From: CG2-30-51-40 sp041753575
Lineage (GTDB): Bacteria > Desulfobacterota > DSM-4660 > Desulfatiglandales > Desulfatiglandaceae
Reading direction: 5' to 3'
Assembly (NCBI GenBank): GCA_041753575.1
Contig: JBGSUA010000191.1
Span: forward strand, 1-25,401
DNA length: 25,401 nucleotides
The position numbers and the translations under genes were made by a program. This document shows positions 13,528-21,550 of this stretch, piece by piece. Numbering within the stretch: the stretch's first letter is position 1; the number at the start of each line of letters is the position of its first letter. The notes under the pieces were generated by a model that had not been told where the DNA came from, did not search any database, and saw only the letters and a list, made by a program, of their open reading frames with translations.

Positions 13528-13651
13528 CTTAACAGCCCGTTGAAAAAACGGCTGTTGACAGGGTGAGGAAAAATGTCCAGATGCAATGCCTGCGATATTC
13601 CGAGGGATGAGCAAAACGCAGCAGATGTGCGTTTTTGAACAGCCTGTTAAG
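13528..13651. repeat. MITE/REP-like non-coding element with terminal inverted repeats
   Basis: A 124-base element. The left end CTTAACAGCCCGTTGAAAAA (from 13528) is the near-perfect inverse of the right end, which reads inward as CTTAACAGGCTGTTCAAAAA (13651 to 13632), with about three mismatches. The left end folds on itself (AACAGCC/GGCTGTT plus three pairs, 13531-13556). The right part holds a second hairpin (13613-13635). It has no coding capacity. The right end overlaps the 3' end of the glycerate kinase gene and supplies its TAA. Similar palindromic elements with this end sequence are, to my recollection, frequent in deltaproteobacterial genomes; copy number here cannot be checked. Confidence 0.65.
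13613..13636. terminator. Bidirectional intrinsic-terminator-like hairpin inside the repeat element
   Basis: The stem AAAACGCA (13613-13620) and TGCGTTTT (13628-13635) closes a seven-base loop, with A-tract and T-tract built into the stem ends. It lies about 12 bases past the glycerate kinase stop and about 390 bases past gpgP, where two convergent operons meet. It could end transcription from both sides, although the GC core is only about four pairs. Confidence 0.5.
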
Positions 13652-14999
13652 CAAGGAGCATGAGGCGCACGTCCATGACATTGGTGTTGGTGGGCCCTGT
13701 GATCAGGAGATCCCCGGAGGCCTCCAGGAAGTGATAGGAGTCGTTGTTGTCCAGAAACCGCTGCGCCTCATGGCCCGCGGCTCTGCCCCTCTGGACGGTC
13801 TCAGCGTCCACGATGGCGCCGGCGGCATCAGTAGGCCCGTCGTTTCCGTCAGTGCCCGCGCTCAGGACCGCCAGGGGTGAGGTGATTCCCTCAAGGGCGA
13901 TTGCCGATGCGAGGCAGAACTCCTGATTTCTTCCTCCGAGTCCCTCCCCTCTGATGGTGACGGTGGTTTCCCCCCCGGATATGACACAGGCCGGGGGACG
14001 AAGGGGTCTTGCGCTCGCGATGATCTCTTTTGCAATGGCAGTATGGAAAAGGGCAGCTTCGCGGGTCTCACCCTCGATCAAGGATGATAGAATCAGGCTT
14101 TCATACCCAAGGCTTCGGGCCTTTTCTTCCGCCGCCTCAAGGGCCAGGATATTGCTTCCTACTATGACGTTTACAACTTTGCTGAAGACCTGGTCACCCT
14201 CTTTTGGGGTTTCCGCTAAAGAGCCTCTCACTCCCTCTTCAAGTCGCCTTCGAATACCTTCGGTCACTTCATTGATACCGTATTTCTCAATGATACCTGT
14301 GGCATCGGAAAAGGTGGATGTGTCTGGTGTAAAAGGACCTGAGGCGATGACATCCATTCTATCTCCTACCACATCCGACAGCATGAGGTTCACGACCGTG
14401 GCGGGAAAGGCGGCACGCGCCATCTGGCCCCCTTTGGACATGGAGATGTGCTTTCTTACCGCGTTGATCTCCGCGATGGTCGCCCCGCAGGCGATAAGTG
14501 ACTTTGTCATAGCCTGTTTCTCAGAAAGGCTTATTCCTGAGGCAGGCTGAGGCAAAAGCGCCGATCCTCCACCGGATATGAGGGAAAAAACCAGGTCCTT
14601 TTCCCCCGCCGACCCCAGAAGTTCTATGATCTTTCCTGTGCCTTTGACCCCGGCATGATCAGGTATCGGATGGCCTGCTTCAACCGTCTCTATGCAAGAA
14701 AGGGGCGTAGTGAATCCATACTTGACGTTTATAATGCCGTGGGTGATCCTTCTACCCAGGATGTCTTCAAGTGCCCTTGCCATTGGGGCTGTTGCTTTAC
14801 CTGCCCCCACAACCAGAATCCTTTTAAAACCTCCAAGATCAATGCTGGCTTTTATCTGTCCATGTTTCGCGACAGTGAGAATATCGTCTTCAAGGCTCAG
14901 AAAGCGTTTCACGGCGGAGTAAGGATCCACGGCTTTCAGCGCGTACAGGAATATATCTCTTGCTTCCTTTCTCAGACGGGCAATATTGGATTTGCTCAT
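13647..14999 (-). CDS. Glycerate 2-kinase (DUF4147/MOFRL family)
   Basis: A 450-residue glycerate kinase of the MOFRL (GckA/TtuD) type, which phosphorylates D-glycerate with ATP, usually to 2-phosphoglycerate. The N-terminal DUF4147 domain shows VVGAGKATAPMARALED, EAGHPIPD, SLISGGGSALLPQP and the INAVRKHISMSKGGQMA signature. The C-terminal MOFRL domain shows ISGGETTVTIRGEGLGGRNQEFCLA, SAGTDGNDGPTDAAGAIVD and ITGPTNTNVMD. Length is normal and all catalytic regions are present. ATG 14999 has AAGGAG eight bases upstream that overlaps the stop of the AOR gene, so the two are one operon. The stop codon lies in the end of the repeat element, yet the family's C-terminus is complete. It could use glycerate from AOR or from breakdown of glucosylglycerate. 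Confidence 0.93.
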   Translation of the reverse strand: MSKSNIARLRKEARDIFLYALKAVDPYSAVKRFLSLEDDILTVAKHGQIKASIDLGGFKRILVVGAGKATAPMARALEDILGRRITHGIINVKYGFTTPLSCIETVEAGHPIPDHAGVKGTGKIIELLGSAGEKDLVFSLISGGGSALLPQPASGISLSEKQAMTKSLIACGATIAEINAVRKHISMSKGGQMARAAFPATVVNLMLSDVVGDRMDVIASGPFTPDTSTFSDATGIIEKYGINEVTEGIRRRLEEGVRGSLAETPKEGDQVFSKVVNVIVGSNILALEAAEEKARSLGYESLILSSLIEGETREAALFHTAIAKEIIASARPLRPPACVISGGETTVTIRGEGLGGRNQEFCLASAIALEGITSPLAVLSAGTDGNDGPTDAAGAIVDAETVQRGRAAGHEAQRFLDNNDSYHFLEASGDLLITGPTNTNVMDVRLMLLA

Positions 15000-15011
15000 A
15001 AATATATCTCC

Positions 15012-17045
15012 TTATTCTTGCTTGGGGGAAACGCCTTCTTTATAGAAAACCTCTGCCACATCCTGGAGACCCAGTGACAAGAGACGATCCTTGCCGGGGA
15101 GCCCTGTTTCCATGTCCCATCCGAGGGCGCCGTAAAAAGCGCCGGCCATGTGTTTGCGGTCAAGGGAGATGCCTTTTGCAGGCCCCCTTTTAAGCGGTGG
15201 GTGCCCGGTCAGCCTTGGATGCAGTGTAAAGTCTGCCGCGGAGTTTATGCCTTCCCTTAGATTGAAGGAATGCCGAAGATGCTCTACCCTCTCTCCGATA
15301 CGGAGGTATTCCTCATCTGAGAGGTCCCAGCCTGTTGCCGCGTTAAGCCAGTCAACAAGCGGGATTTCTCCTCCGATCTGGGTTCCGAAGACGCAGCATC
15401 CGGCGCAGTCCACAAGCATCCTGAAGAAGCAGCCGGTTGCCATGAACTCTCCCTTGTCCGTGAAGTCATATTTCTCCCTGCCGGACATAAGGATGGGGGG
15501 CTTGCGTGCCCGGGAAAAGTTGCGATCAAGTCTTTCAAGATCCATGAGCATTATTGAATACACCATGTGGCGGCCCGGAGCCGGCTCGCAGAGGTAGGCC
15601 ATGCCGAATCCCGGATCAAATTTCGGGTCATGCATGGCCGGTTCGATTCCTCCACAATGAACGGCAAATGCCTCGGAGCCTCTTCCCAGTCTTTCTGATG
15701 CCCTTTTTACACCGTCCGCCAGCAGATCTCCTATGCCTTCCCTGGCCGCTATCATCCTAGTAAGCTTTAGGATGCCCTCGGAGTCGCCCCAGGAAAGAGA
15801 CAGTCCTCCTGTGTCCTTGCTTGTGATTATGCCATTCTCAAAGCATTCGATGGCGAATGCTACCGTTGCCCCGCATGATATGGTGTCCATCCCGGCCCTG
15901 TTGAGCAGATCGTTGATGCGGAAAATAGCGTTTAGATCTCTGTTCAGGAGAAGGGCGCCGAAAGCGCACAGGGTTTCATATTCAGGCCTGTGCATCTCGG
16001 TGGTATTTGATTCATCCAGAGGCACTCTGACTATTCCCCCGCATCGAAGGGGGCATGAAAAGCAGCCGTATTTTTTGATCTCATAGCCCCCTACCGCCTC
16101 TGCGCCTATGGCCGAGGACATCGCGAAGGGAAAGTCCCTGTATCCGACTCCAGTCCAGTTCTTGACGGGACTGTCTCCACCTTCGGCGCTCAGGACGGTC
16201 ATGGATGAGGTCCCGTATTTTTTCATCATGGCCCTGAAGAGTTCAGGAGGCTGTCTCATATAAAATGGGCTTTTCCGCGTCATCTTCCCCACTTTGTTCA
16301 GGAGGCTGTCGCTTATTATTTTTTCAAGATATCCTCCTGCCTCAAGCCTTTTTCTGAACGCGCTGCTCAGCGCCTTTATCCTTTCAGGAGCAGCGGTTCC
16401 CACCTTTTTTCTCCCGGCAGCTACAAGGGCCTTAAGCCTCTTTGATCCCATGACCGCCCCAAGCCCAAGGCGGGCGGCAAGGCGCCCCCCGTCGGTGGAT
16501 ACACCCGCCATAAGGCTTTGTTTTTCTCCCGCCTGACCAATGCAGGCTACCTGGGCTCTCTTGCCGTGCCGCTCTTTTAAGGCAGCCTCCGTCACAATGG
16601 TATCCCTTCCCCAGATATCCGAGGCGTCAAGAAGGGTTGCGGTATTTTCATCAATGTATAAATACACCGGGCCGGGGCTTATGCCGTGGAAAAATACCGC
16701 GTCAATCCCGCACCGTTTGAGGGCAGGGGCAAAATAGCCTCCGCTGTTCGCGTCTGCCCATCCTCCCGTTACGGGGGATTTCCCTACCAAGGTGTATCTT
16801 CCCGCAAAAAGGGCCCCGGTGTCCGTTAAAGTCCCCGTTGTAAACCCAAGAATATTGTCAGGGCCCAAGGGATCCGAGCCCGGGACGATTCTGTCCCAAA
16901 GGATTTTTACTCCGAGTCCGAGACCGCCCAGATAGTTGCGGTAAAAGCTCTCATCCAGCTCTTCAAAGACGCATTGGCCTGATGCGAGACTGACATGAAC
17001 TACCTTTGAGAAAAAGCCTTTTCCTTCAAATCTGGTCGTGTTCAT
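15012..17045 (-). CDS. aor: Aldehyde:ferredoxin oxidoreductase family tungsto-enzyme
   Basis: A 677-residue member of the tungsten AOR family, which oxidises aldehydes to acids with ferredoxin as partner in anaerobes. Visible are the N-terminal domain strand VVHVSLASGQ, GRYTLVGKSPVTGGWADANSGG (81-102, pterin-binding region), GQAGE and SMAGV-like loops, and a [4Fe-4S] set CFSCPLRC (Cys328, Cys331, Cys335) with a late Cys in DCAGCCVFG (about 547-551). ATG 17045 is chosen because GAGGAGG lies six bases upstream and homology begins at once; an open extension to 17141 adds 32 basic residues unlike the family. The glycerate 2-kinase follows after 12 bases, which suggests glyceraldehyde as a substrate by analogy with archaeal AOR/GOR enzymes, but substrate cannot be read from the sequence. 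Confidence 0.93.
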   Translation of the reverse strand: MNTTRFEGKGFFSKVVHVSLASGQCVFEELDESFYRNYLGGLGLGVKILWDRIVPGSDPLGPDNILGFTTGTLTDTGALFAGRYTLVGKSPVTGGWADANSGGYFAPALKRCGIDAVFFHGISPGPVYLYIDENTATLLDASDIWGRDTIVTEAALKERHGKRAQVACIGQAGEKQSLMAGVSTDGGRLAARLGLGAVMGSKRLKALVAAGRKKVGTAAPERIKALSSAFRKRLEAGGYLEKIISDSLLNKVGKMTRKSPFYMRQPPELFRAMMKKYGTSSMTVLSAEGGDSPVKNWTGVGYRDFPFAMSSAIGAEAVGGYEIKKYGCFSCPLRCGGIVRVPLDESNTTEMHRPEYETLCAFGALLLNRDLNAIFRINDLLNRAGMDTISCGATVAFAIECFENGIITSKDTGGLSLSWGDSEGILKLTRMIAAREGIGDLLADGVKRASERLGRGSEAFAVHCGGIEPAMHDPKFDPGFGMAYLCEPAPGRHMVYSIMLMDLERLDRNFSRARKPPILMSGREKYDFTDKGEFMATGCFFRMLVDCAGCCVFGTQIGGEIPLVDWLNAATGWDLSDEEYLRIGERVEHLRHSFNLREGINSAADFTLHPRLTGHPPLKRGPAKGISLDRKHMAGAFYGALGWDMETGLPGKDRLLSLGLQDVAEVFYKEGVSPKQE

Positions 17046-17225
17046 CGGATGCCTCCTCGCTACGCTTGGACGCCTTACCTTTGGGGCAAGCCCCCATTTG
17101 TGCGCCTCTTGTATCTGGAGCTGTTTTCTTTGCCGTCCCAATTTGTAGATTTTACCGCGCCATCATCGTCAGCACTGTAGCATAAACGTCCTTTTCGATA
17201 AACAAGGCATATCTCTTCTCTCCTT

Positions 17226-17403
17226 GTAACTGCTCAGGTTGTCAGGTTCACGGTTCACGGTTTATATTAAAATGCCTCCAACCCGTTGACCATTTTTATC
17301 TTTCGTTGTGCTCCACCGGGGCAAGGGGGTTAGTTGGCTTTCGTTCTTCATGGCTCTCTAACCTTGAACCGTGAACCCTTGAACTTTGAACCTGAGTAGT
17401 TAC
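17226..17403. repeat. MITE-like element with long terminal inverted repeats
   Basis: A 178-base element. The left arm starts GTAACTGCTCAGGTT (17226) and continues with GGTTCACGGTTCACGG. The right arm, read inward from 17403, starts GTAACTACTCAGGTT and continues with GGGTTCACGGTTCAAGG. The outer 15 bases match with one mismatch, and the inner parts match with small indels over about 40 bases. The arms consist of degenerate GGTTCA units. The centre (about 17265-17360) has no coding frame. The length and structure fit a non-autonomous mobile element or an RNA-level hairpin; no target-site duplication is obvious. Confidence 0.65.
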
Positions 17404-17416
17404 CTCTCCTTTTCTA

Positions 17417-17445
17417 TTGTCAATTCCCTGTTTTTAGGATTTAAT
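17417..17445 (+). promoter_or_regulatory. coaBC: Candidate sigma-70-type promoter for coaBC
   Basis: TTGTCA at 17417-17422 and TTTAAT at 17440-17445 are separated by exactly 17 bases. The RBS (AAGGAG, 17453-17458) and ATG 17467 follow, leaving a very short leader. The promoter starts 14 bases after the end of the inverted-repeat element. Confidence 0.55.
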
Positions 17446-17466
17446 CGAAGAAAAGGAGACGCATTA

Positions 17467-18696
17467 ATGGGCTTGAGAGGCAAAAGCATTGTGGTCGGTG
17501 TCACGGGCGGGATATCGGCCTATAAGGCTGCCGAGCTTGTAAGGCTCATGGTCAGGCGGGAGGCTTTTGTGCGCGTGGCCATGACTGCAAACGCCGTGCG
17601 ATTTGTCGGGCCGGTTACCTTTGAGGCGCTTACAGGGCAAAGGGTCATCTATGATATGTACGGGCAGGAAGGGACAGCTATGGAGCACATCCGCTGGGGG
17701 CAGGACTCCGATATCCTGGTGATTGCTCCTGCCACCGCCAACTTCATAGCAAAGTACGCCAGAGGCATAGCGGACGATTTCCTTACAACGATGATGCTTG
17801 CCGCTACCGCTAAGGTCTTAGTATGCCCGGCGATGAACACAAAGATGCTTCTTCATCCCGCCACCCGGGAAAATATGGATATCCTGGAAAAGAGGGGCGT
17901 GAATATCATGGCGCCCGGCGAAGGAGAGCTTGCATGCGGAACAAGCGGGGCGGGCAGGCTTCCCGAGCCGGAGGAGATCCTGGAGGCGGTCGAGGCCGTT
18001 GTATCAAAAAAGGACCTTATGGGCCTAAAGATACTTGTAACGGCCGGGCCTACTGTTGAGCCTATTGATCCTGTTCGTTTCATTACAAACAGATCCACGG
18101 GCAAGATGGGCTATGCGATAGCGGGAGCGGCCGCAAAAAGGGGTGCCATTGTGATACTGGTCTCTGGCCCCACGCATATCAGGCCGCCTTTCGGAGTTGA
18201 ACTGCTTCCGGTTAATAGCGCGGAGGAGATGAGGTCTGCTGTTTTTGAAAGCCTTCCCGGCTGTGACATGGTGATTAAGGCCGCGGCCGTCTCGGACTAT
18301 AGGCCGGACAAATTTTTTGATGAAAAGCTGAAAAAAGGTCCTCAGCATCTGGTCCTGGAAATGGTTAAGAACCCTGACATCCTGGCGGAGATAGGTTTGC
18401 TTGCGGACCGCGAAACGGGCGGAAAACAACGAGTGCTGGTAGGATTTGCCGCTGAAACCGAAGACCTTCTTGAAAACGCGAGGGCCAAGCTGAACTCCAA
18501 AGGTCTCGACATGATCGTTGCAAACGACGTATCCAGAAAGGATGCCGGATTCGCGACCGAAACCAATCTGGTAAGACTGCTGTTCCTGGATGGCGGGATT
18601 GAAGAGCCTCCACTTATGAGGAAGACTGAGGTGGCGGAGCTTATCCTTGACAGGGCCGAAACAATCAGGAGAAAAAAGCTTGAACCCAGCGCTTGA
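17467..18696 (+). CDS. coaBC: Bifunctional phosphopantothenoylcysteine decarboxylase/phosphopantothenate-cysteine ligase
   Basis: This enzyme carries out two steps of coenzyme A synthesis: CoaB joins cysteine to phosphopantothenate with CTP, and CoaC decarboxylates the product with FMN. In the 409 residues, the N-terminal flavoprotein half has GVTGGISAYKAAELV (11-25), catalytic His74 (EHIRWG), APATANFIAKYA, PAMNTKM (121-127) and the flexible-lid Cys157 in ACGTSGAGRLPEPEE. The CoaB half begins near 185 with ILVTAGPTVEPIDPVRFITN and the STGKMG motif, and carries DEKLKKGPQ. ATG 17467 has AAGGAG at 17453-17458; an upstream in-frame start at 17386 lies inside the repeat element and lacks an RBS. 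It is the first gene of the plus-strand housekeeping run. Confidence 0.96.
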   Translation: MGLRGKSIVVGVTGGISAYKAAELVRLMVRREAFVRVAMTANAVRFVGPVTFEALTGQRVIYDMYGQEGTAMEHIRWGQDSDILVIAPATANFIAKYARGIADDFLTTMMLAATAKVLVCPAMNTKMLLHPATRENMDILEKRGVNIMAPGEGELACGTSGAGRLPEPEEILEAVEAVVSKKDLMGLKILVTAGPTVEPIDPVRFITNRSTGKMGYAIAGAAAKRGAIVILVSGPTHIRPPFGVELLPVNSAEEMRSAVFESLPGCDMVIKAAAVSDYRPDKFFDEKLKKGPQHLVLEMVKNPDILAEIGLLADRETGGKQRVLVGFAAETEDLLENARAKLNSKGLDMIVANDVSRKDAGFATETNLVRLLFLDGGIEEPPLMRKTEVAELILDRAETIRRKKLEPSA

Positions 18697-19483
18697 TATA
18701 GGGCTTATGATAGGGCAGGTAAAGGGCATCGTGAAGCAGTGGGGCGAGGTGGGCTTTATCCCTTCTGTGCCCAAGAAAGATATTGCGGTGTTGATGGAGG
18801 CTGACTCGGCTGGGGGAAGCCCTGCCAGACAGGTCAGTGAGTTCAAGGCGGCGAGAGCCGCCGGCAACCCTTCCCCCGCCGTTGACCCTGGAGTTAGTAA
18901 TTTGCTTCCCCGGGATCTGGCGTCTCTGAGAAAGAGCATTGAAGGCTGCGTCAAGTGCAGGCTGCATGAGGAGAGGAAGAACATTGTTTTTGGGGAGGGA
19001 AATCCTTCCGCAAGGGTTGTCTTTGTCGGCGAAGGCCCTGGAAGAGAAGAAGATGAGTCTGGGAGACCGTTTGTTGGGGAGGCCGGCTCGCTGCTTACTA
19101 AAATTATCGAAAACGGGATGCGACTTAAGCGGGAGGATGTCTATATTTGTAACGTGGTCAAATGCAGACCCCCTAAGAACAGGATCCCGGCGCGGGATGA
19201 GATGGACGCTTGTCTTCCTTATCTCAGGGCACAGTTAATGGCAATAAGGCCTGAGGTTATATGCGCCCTTGGACAGACGGCGGGAAGAGGACTCTTCGGG
19301 GAGGGCTTCAAGATCGGCAGGGACAGGAGTAAGTGGCTCTCCTATGAGGGCATCCCGGTTATGGCGACATACCATCCCGCTTATCTTCTCAGGAATCCGA
19401 AAGACAAGGCCCTTGTGTGGGAGGACATAAAACTTGTGATGGCGAGGCTTGGACTTGGAGGAGGCGACCATGATCGTTCCTAG
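18680..19483 (+). CDS. Family 4 [4Fe-4S] uracil-DNA glycosylase
   Basis: This removes uracil from DNA as the first step of base excision repair. The 267 residues have a non-conserved N-terminal extension (about 1-75) and then the family-4 domain. Cluster cysteines are Cys90 and Cys93 (GCVKC), Cys162 and Cys178, with the 16-residue spacing seen in thermophilic UDGa. Motif A is GEGPGREEDESGRPFVG (117-133). Motif B is HPAYLLRNP near the C-terminus. I chose TTG 18680 because AGGAG (18667-18671) lies eight bases upstream; it overlaps coaBC by 17 bases. An earlier TTG at 18647 would overlap by 50 bases and has no good RBS. The next gene's RBS lies in its 3' end. Confidence 0.92.
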   Translation: MNPALDIGLMIGQVKGIVKQWGEVGFIPSVPKKDIAVLMEADSAGGSPARQVSEFKAARAAGNPSPAVDPGVSNLLPRDLASLRKSIEGCVKCRLHEERKNIVFGEGNPSARVVFVGEGPGREEDESGRPFVGEAGSLLTKIIENGMRLKREDVYICNVVKCRPPKNRIPARDEMDACLPYLRAQLMAIRPEVICALGQTAGRGLFGEGFKIGRDRSKWLSYEGIPVMATYHPAYLLRNPKDKALVWEDIKLVMARLGLGGGDHDRS

Positions 19484-20774
19484 GAAACGTTCGCTGTCCA
19501 TGATGATATGTTTTTCAGTGGCGCTGTTATTCTCGCTTGTCATTGCAGGATGGGCAGGCGAGGGGGAGCGCTTCGCCCTCGTAATAGAGCTTGAAGGCCC
19601 CATAAGTCCCGGTACGGCCTCGTATCTTGAAAGGGGAATCGCAGAGGCTAAGGATCGAAATGCGGAGGTGGCCGTCATTCGGATGGATACGCCCGGAGGC
19701 CTTGTCTCTTCGATGAGAACCATGATCAAGGCTATAATGAACTCCGAAGTTCCGATTGTAGTCTATGTCGGGCCAAGGGGGGCCGGTGCCGCTTCTGCGG
19801 GTGTGATGATAACGGTTGCCGCTCATGTGGCCGCGATGGCTCCAGGGACAAATATAGGGGCGGCTCATCCGGTCGGCGCAGGTGGTAAGGACATCGAGAA
19901 AACCATGGCGGAAAAGGTGGTCAACGACATGGCCTCCTATGCCAGGGGCATAGCAGAGATGCGAGGAAGGAACGGAGAATGGGTTGAAAAGGCCATAAGG
20001 GAAAGCGTTTCCATAACGGCTGATGAGGCGCTGGAAAAGAAGGTTGTTGACATGGTCGCGGGTGATTTGAACGAACTGATGCGCATCCTGGAGGGAAAGG
20101 AAATCACAACAAGCGCCGGCAAGCGTGTCCTCAAGACGGCCGGAATTGATCTTAAGTATTATGAGCCCGGCTTCAGGGACAGACTTCTCAAAATCATAAG
20201 CGACCCCAGTATTGCCTATATACTCATGATGATAGGGTTGGCCGGACTTTATTTTGAGCTTTCAAACCCTGGAGCGGTGTTTCCGGGAGTCATCGGGGCC
20301 ATTTCACTTATCCTGGCATTCTATTCAATGCAGACGCTGCCGGTCAATTATGCGGGGATCTTGCTCATAGCTCTTGCCATTATCCTTTTCATAGCTGAGA
20401 TAAAGATCACTAGCTACGGCCTGCTTTCTGTGGCGGGGGTCATTTCCCTGGGCCTGGGTTCGGTTATGCTCTTTGAAGATCTCGGTGTTTCACTGAGGCT
20501 CATTGTACCCATGGTGCTTGTTGTAGGAGGATTTTTCGTCGTGGTGGCGGGTCTTGCACTCAGAGCCCAAATGGCCAAGCCGATGGCCGGAGCTGAAGGG
20601 ATAGTGGGTGAGATAGGCGCGGTAAAGGAGACCATTGATCCTGAAGGGGTCGTCTTTGCCCATGGCGAGAGGTGGAGGGCTGTGTCTTCGGAGAAGATAT
20701 TGAAAGGGGAAAGGGTCAGAGTCGAGAAGATTGACGGCCTGGTTCTTACAGTTAAGAGACTAGACAACCTGTAG
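19470..20774 (+). CDS. nfeD: NfeD-type membrane serine protease (ClpP-class)
   Basis: This is the long form of NfeD, a membrane-bound protease known from archaeal PH1510 to cut the C-terminal tail of its slipin partner. The 434 residues start with a signal/anchor helix (about 10-28). A ClpP-fold protease domain (about 35-230) follows, with MDTPGGLVSSM (72-82), catalytic Ser109 in GAASAGVMI and a Lys (about 149, in AEKVVND) in the position of the catalytic Lys. Several membrane helices (about 250-365) and a C-terminal OB-fold NfeD domain (GEIGAVKETIDPEG onward) complete it. ATG 19470 has GGAGGAGG five bases upstream and overlaps the glycosylase gene by 14 bases. The slipin gene is 16 bases downstream, the classic pair; a role in membrane quality control is likely. 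Confidence 0.93.
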   Translation: MIVPRKRSLSMMICFSVALLFSLVIAGWAGEGERFALVIELEGPISPGTASYLERGIAEAKDRNAEVAVIRMDTPGGLVSSMRTMIKAIMNSEVPIVVYVGPRGAGAASAGVMITVAAHVAAMAPGTNIGAAHPVGAGGKDIEKTMAEKVVNDMASYARGIAEMRGRNGEWVEKAIRESVSITADEALEKKVVDMVAGDLNELMRILEGKEITTSAGKRVLKTAGIDLKYYEPGFRDRLLKIISDPSIAYILMMIGLAGLYFELSNPGAVFPGVIGAISLILAFYSMQTLPVNYAGILLIALAIILFIAEIKITSYGLLSVAGVISLGLGSVMLFEDLGVSLRLIVPMVLVVGGFFVVVAGLALRAQMAKPMAGAEGIVGEIGAVKETIDPEGVVFAHGERWRAVSSEKILKGERVRVEKIDGLVLTVKRLDNL

Positions 20775-20790
20775 AGAGGGAGGATTAACT

Positions 20791-21528
20791 ATGTTTTACA
20801 TCGCTGTCCTTATGCTCCTCGTTTTTTTCCTGGCCTCTGCCATAAAGGTATTGAACGAATACGAAAGGGGAGTGATATTCCGGCTCGGGCGTGTTATCAA
20901 AACAAAGGGCCCAGGGCTTATCATTCTCATACCTTTGATTGATAAGATGGTAAAGGTAAGCCTCCGGCTCGTAACGATGGATGTGCCTTCACAGGACGTC
21001 ATCACCAGAGACAATGTCTCAGTCAAGGTGGATGCCGTCGTATATTTCCGCGTGATGGACCCCAGCAAGGCGACTATTGTGGTGGAAAATTTTCTCTTTG
21101 CAACATCGCAGCTCGCGCAGACAACCTTGAGGAGCGTGTGTGGACAGGTGGAGCTGGATGATCTCCTGGCCGAGAGGGATAAGATAAACTCACAACTCCA
21201 GGATATTCTGGATCGTCACACTGACCCCTGGGGAATAAAGGTGACCGCGGTGGAGGTGAAACGAATTGATCTTCCCCAGGAAATGCAGAGGGCCATGGCA
21301 AAACAGGCCGAAGCAGAAAGGGAGAGGAGGGCCAAGGTCATCAATGCGGAAGGTGAGTTTCAGGCCGCCGATCGGCTTGCAGAGGCAGCGGGTATAATAC
21401 AGAAGTATCCTGAGGCTCTTCAGCTCAGATATCTTCAGACCCTGAGGGAGATTTCCTCGGAGAGCACATCTACCGTGCTATTTCCTATCCCGATAGATCT
21501 CTTAACCCCGTTTATTAAAAAATCATAA
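20791..21528 (+). CDS. Slipin (stomatin/SPFH/Band 7 family membrane protein)
   Basis: A 245-residue SPFH-domain protein with one N-terminal membrane helix (about 1-18). It then shows NEYERGVIFRLGRVIKTKGPG, VSLRLVTMDVPSQDVITRDNVSV, VDAVVYFRVMDP, and the helical part with LPQEMQRAMAKQAEAERERRAK. The C-terminus YPEALQLRYLQTLREIS followed by STVLFPIPIDL is the hydrophobic tail that NfeD proteases cut in archaeal homologues. GGGAGG is about nine bases before ATG 20791. Gene order and short spacing indicate that it forms a membrane complex with NfeD. Confidence 0.94.
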   Translation: MFYIAVLMLLVFFLASAIKVLNEYERGVIFRLGRVIKTKGPGLIILIPLIDKMVKVSLRLVTMDVPSQDVITRDNVSVKVDAVVYFRVMDPSKATIVVENFLFATSQLAQTTLRSVCGQVELDDLLAERDKINSQLQDILDRHTDPWGIKVTAVEVKRIDLPQEMQRAMAKQAEAERERRAKVINAEGEFQAADRLAEAAGIIQKYPEALQLRYLQTLREISSESTSTVLFPIPIDLLTPFIKKS

Positions 21529-21550
21529 GAAAGGAGCAGAGTTTTGACTT

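Larger units (their letters stand above)
13222..13646. other. Region between gpgP and the convergent glycerate kinase gene
   Basis: About 425 bases without an intact gene. It contains the frame-broken small gene (13236-13466), about 60 bases in which I see nothing, and then most of the inverted-repeat element at 13528-13651. Confidence 0.6.
17046..17466. other. Divergent intergenic region between aor and coaBC
   Basis: About 420 bases with no credible gene. It holds the aor RBS and leader, about 100 unremarkable bases, the inverted-repeat element at 17226-17403, and a good promoter for coaBC at 17417-17445. Confidence 0.65.

Noticed and set aside
13312..13566. Single 84-residue open frame as an intact gene
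   Set aside because: Only its first third looks like protein; the true C-terminus appears in another frame and the tail runs into the repeat element.
13954..14550. 198-residue plus-strand open frame
   Set aside because: Antisense to the glycerate kinase gene, which has full family motifs.
17046..17141. N-terminal extension of the AOR gene by 32 residues
   Set aside because: GAGGAGG directly precedes ATG 17045, homology begins at that residue, and the extension is basic and unlike the family.
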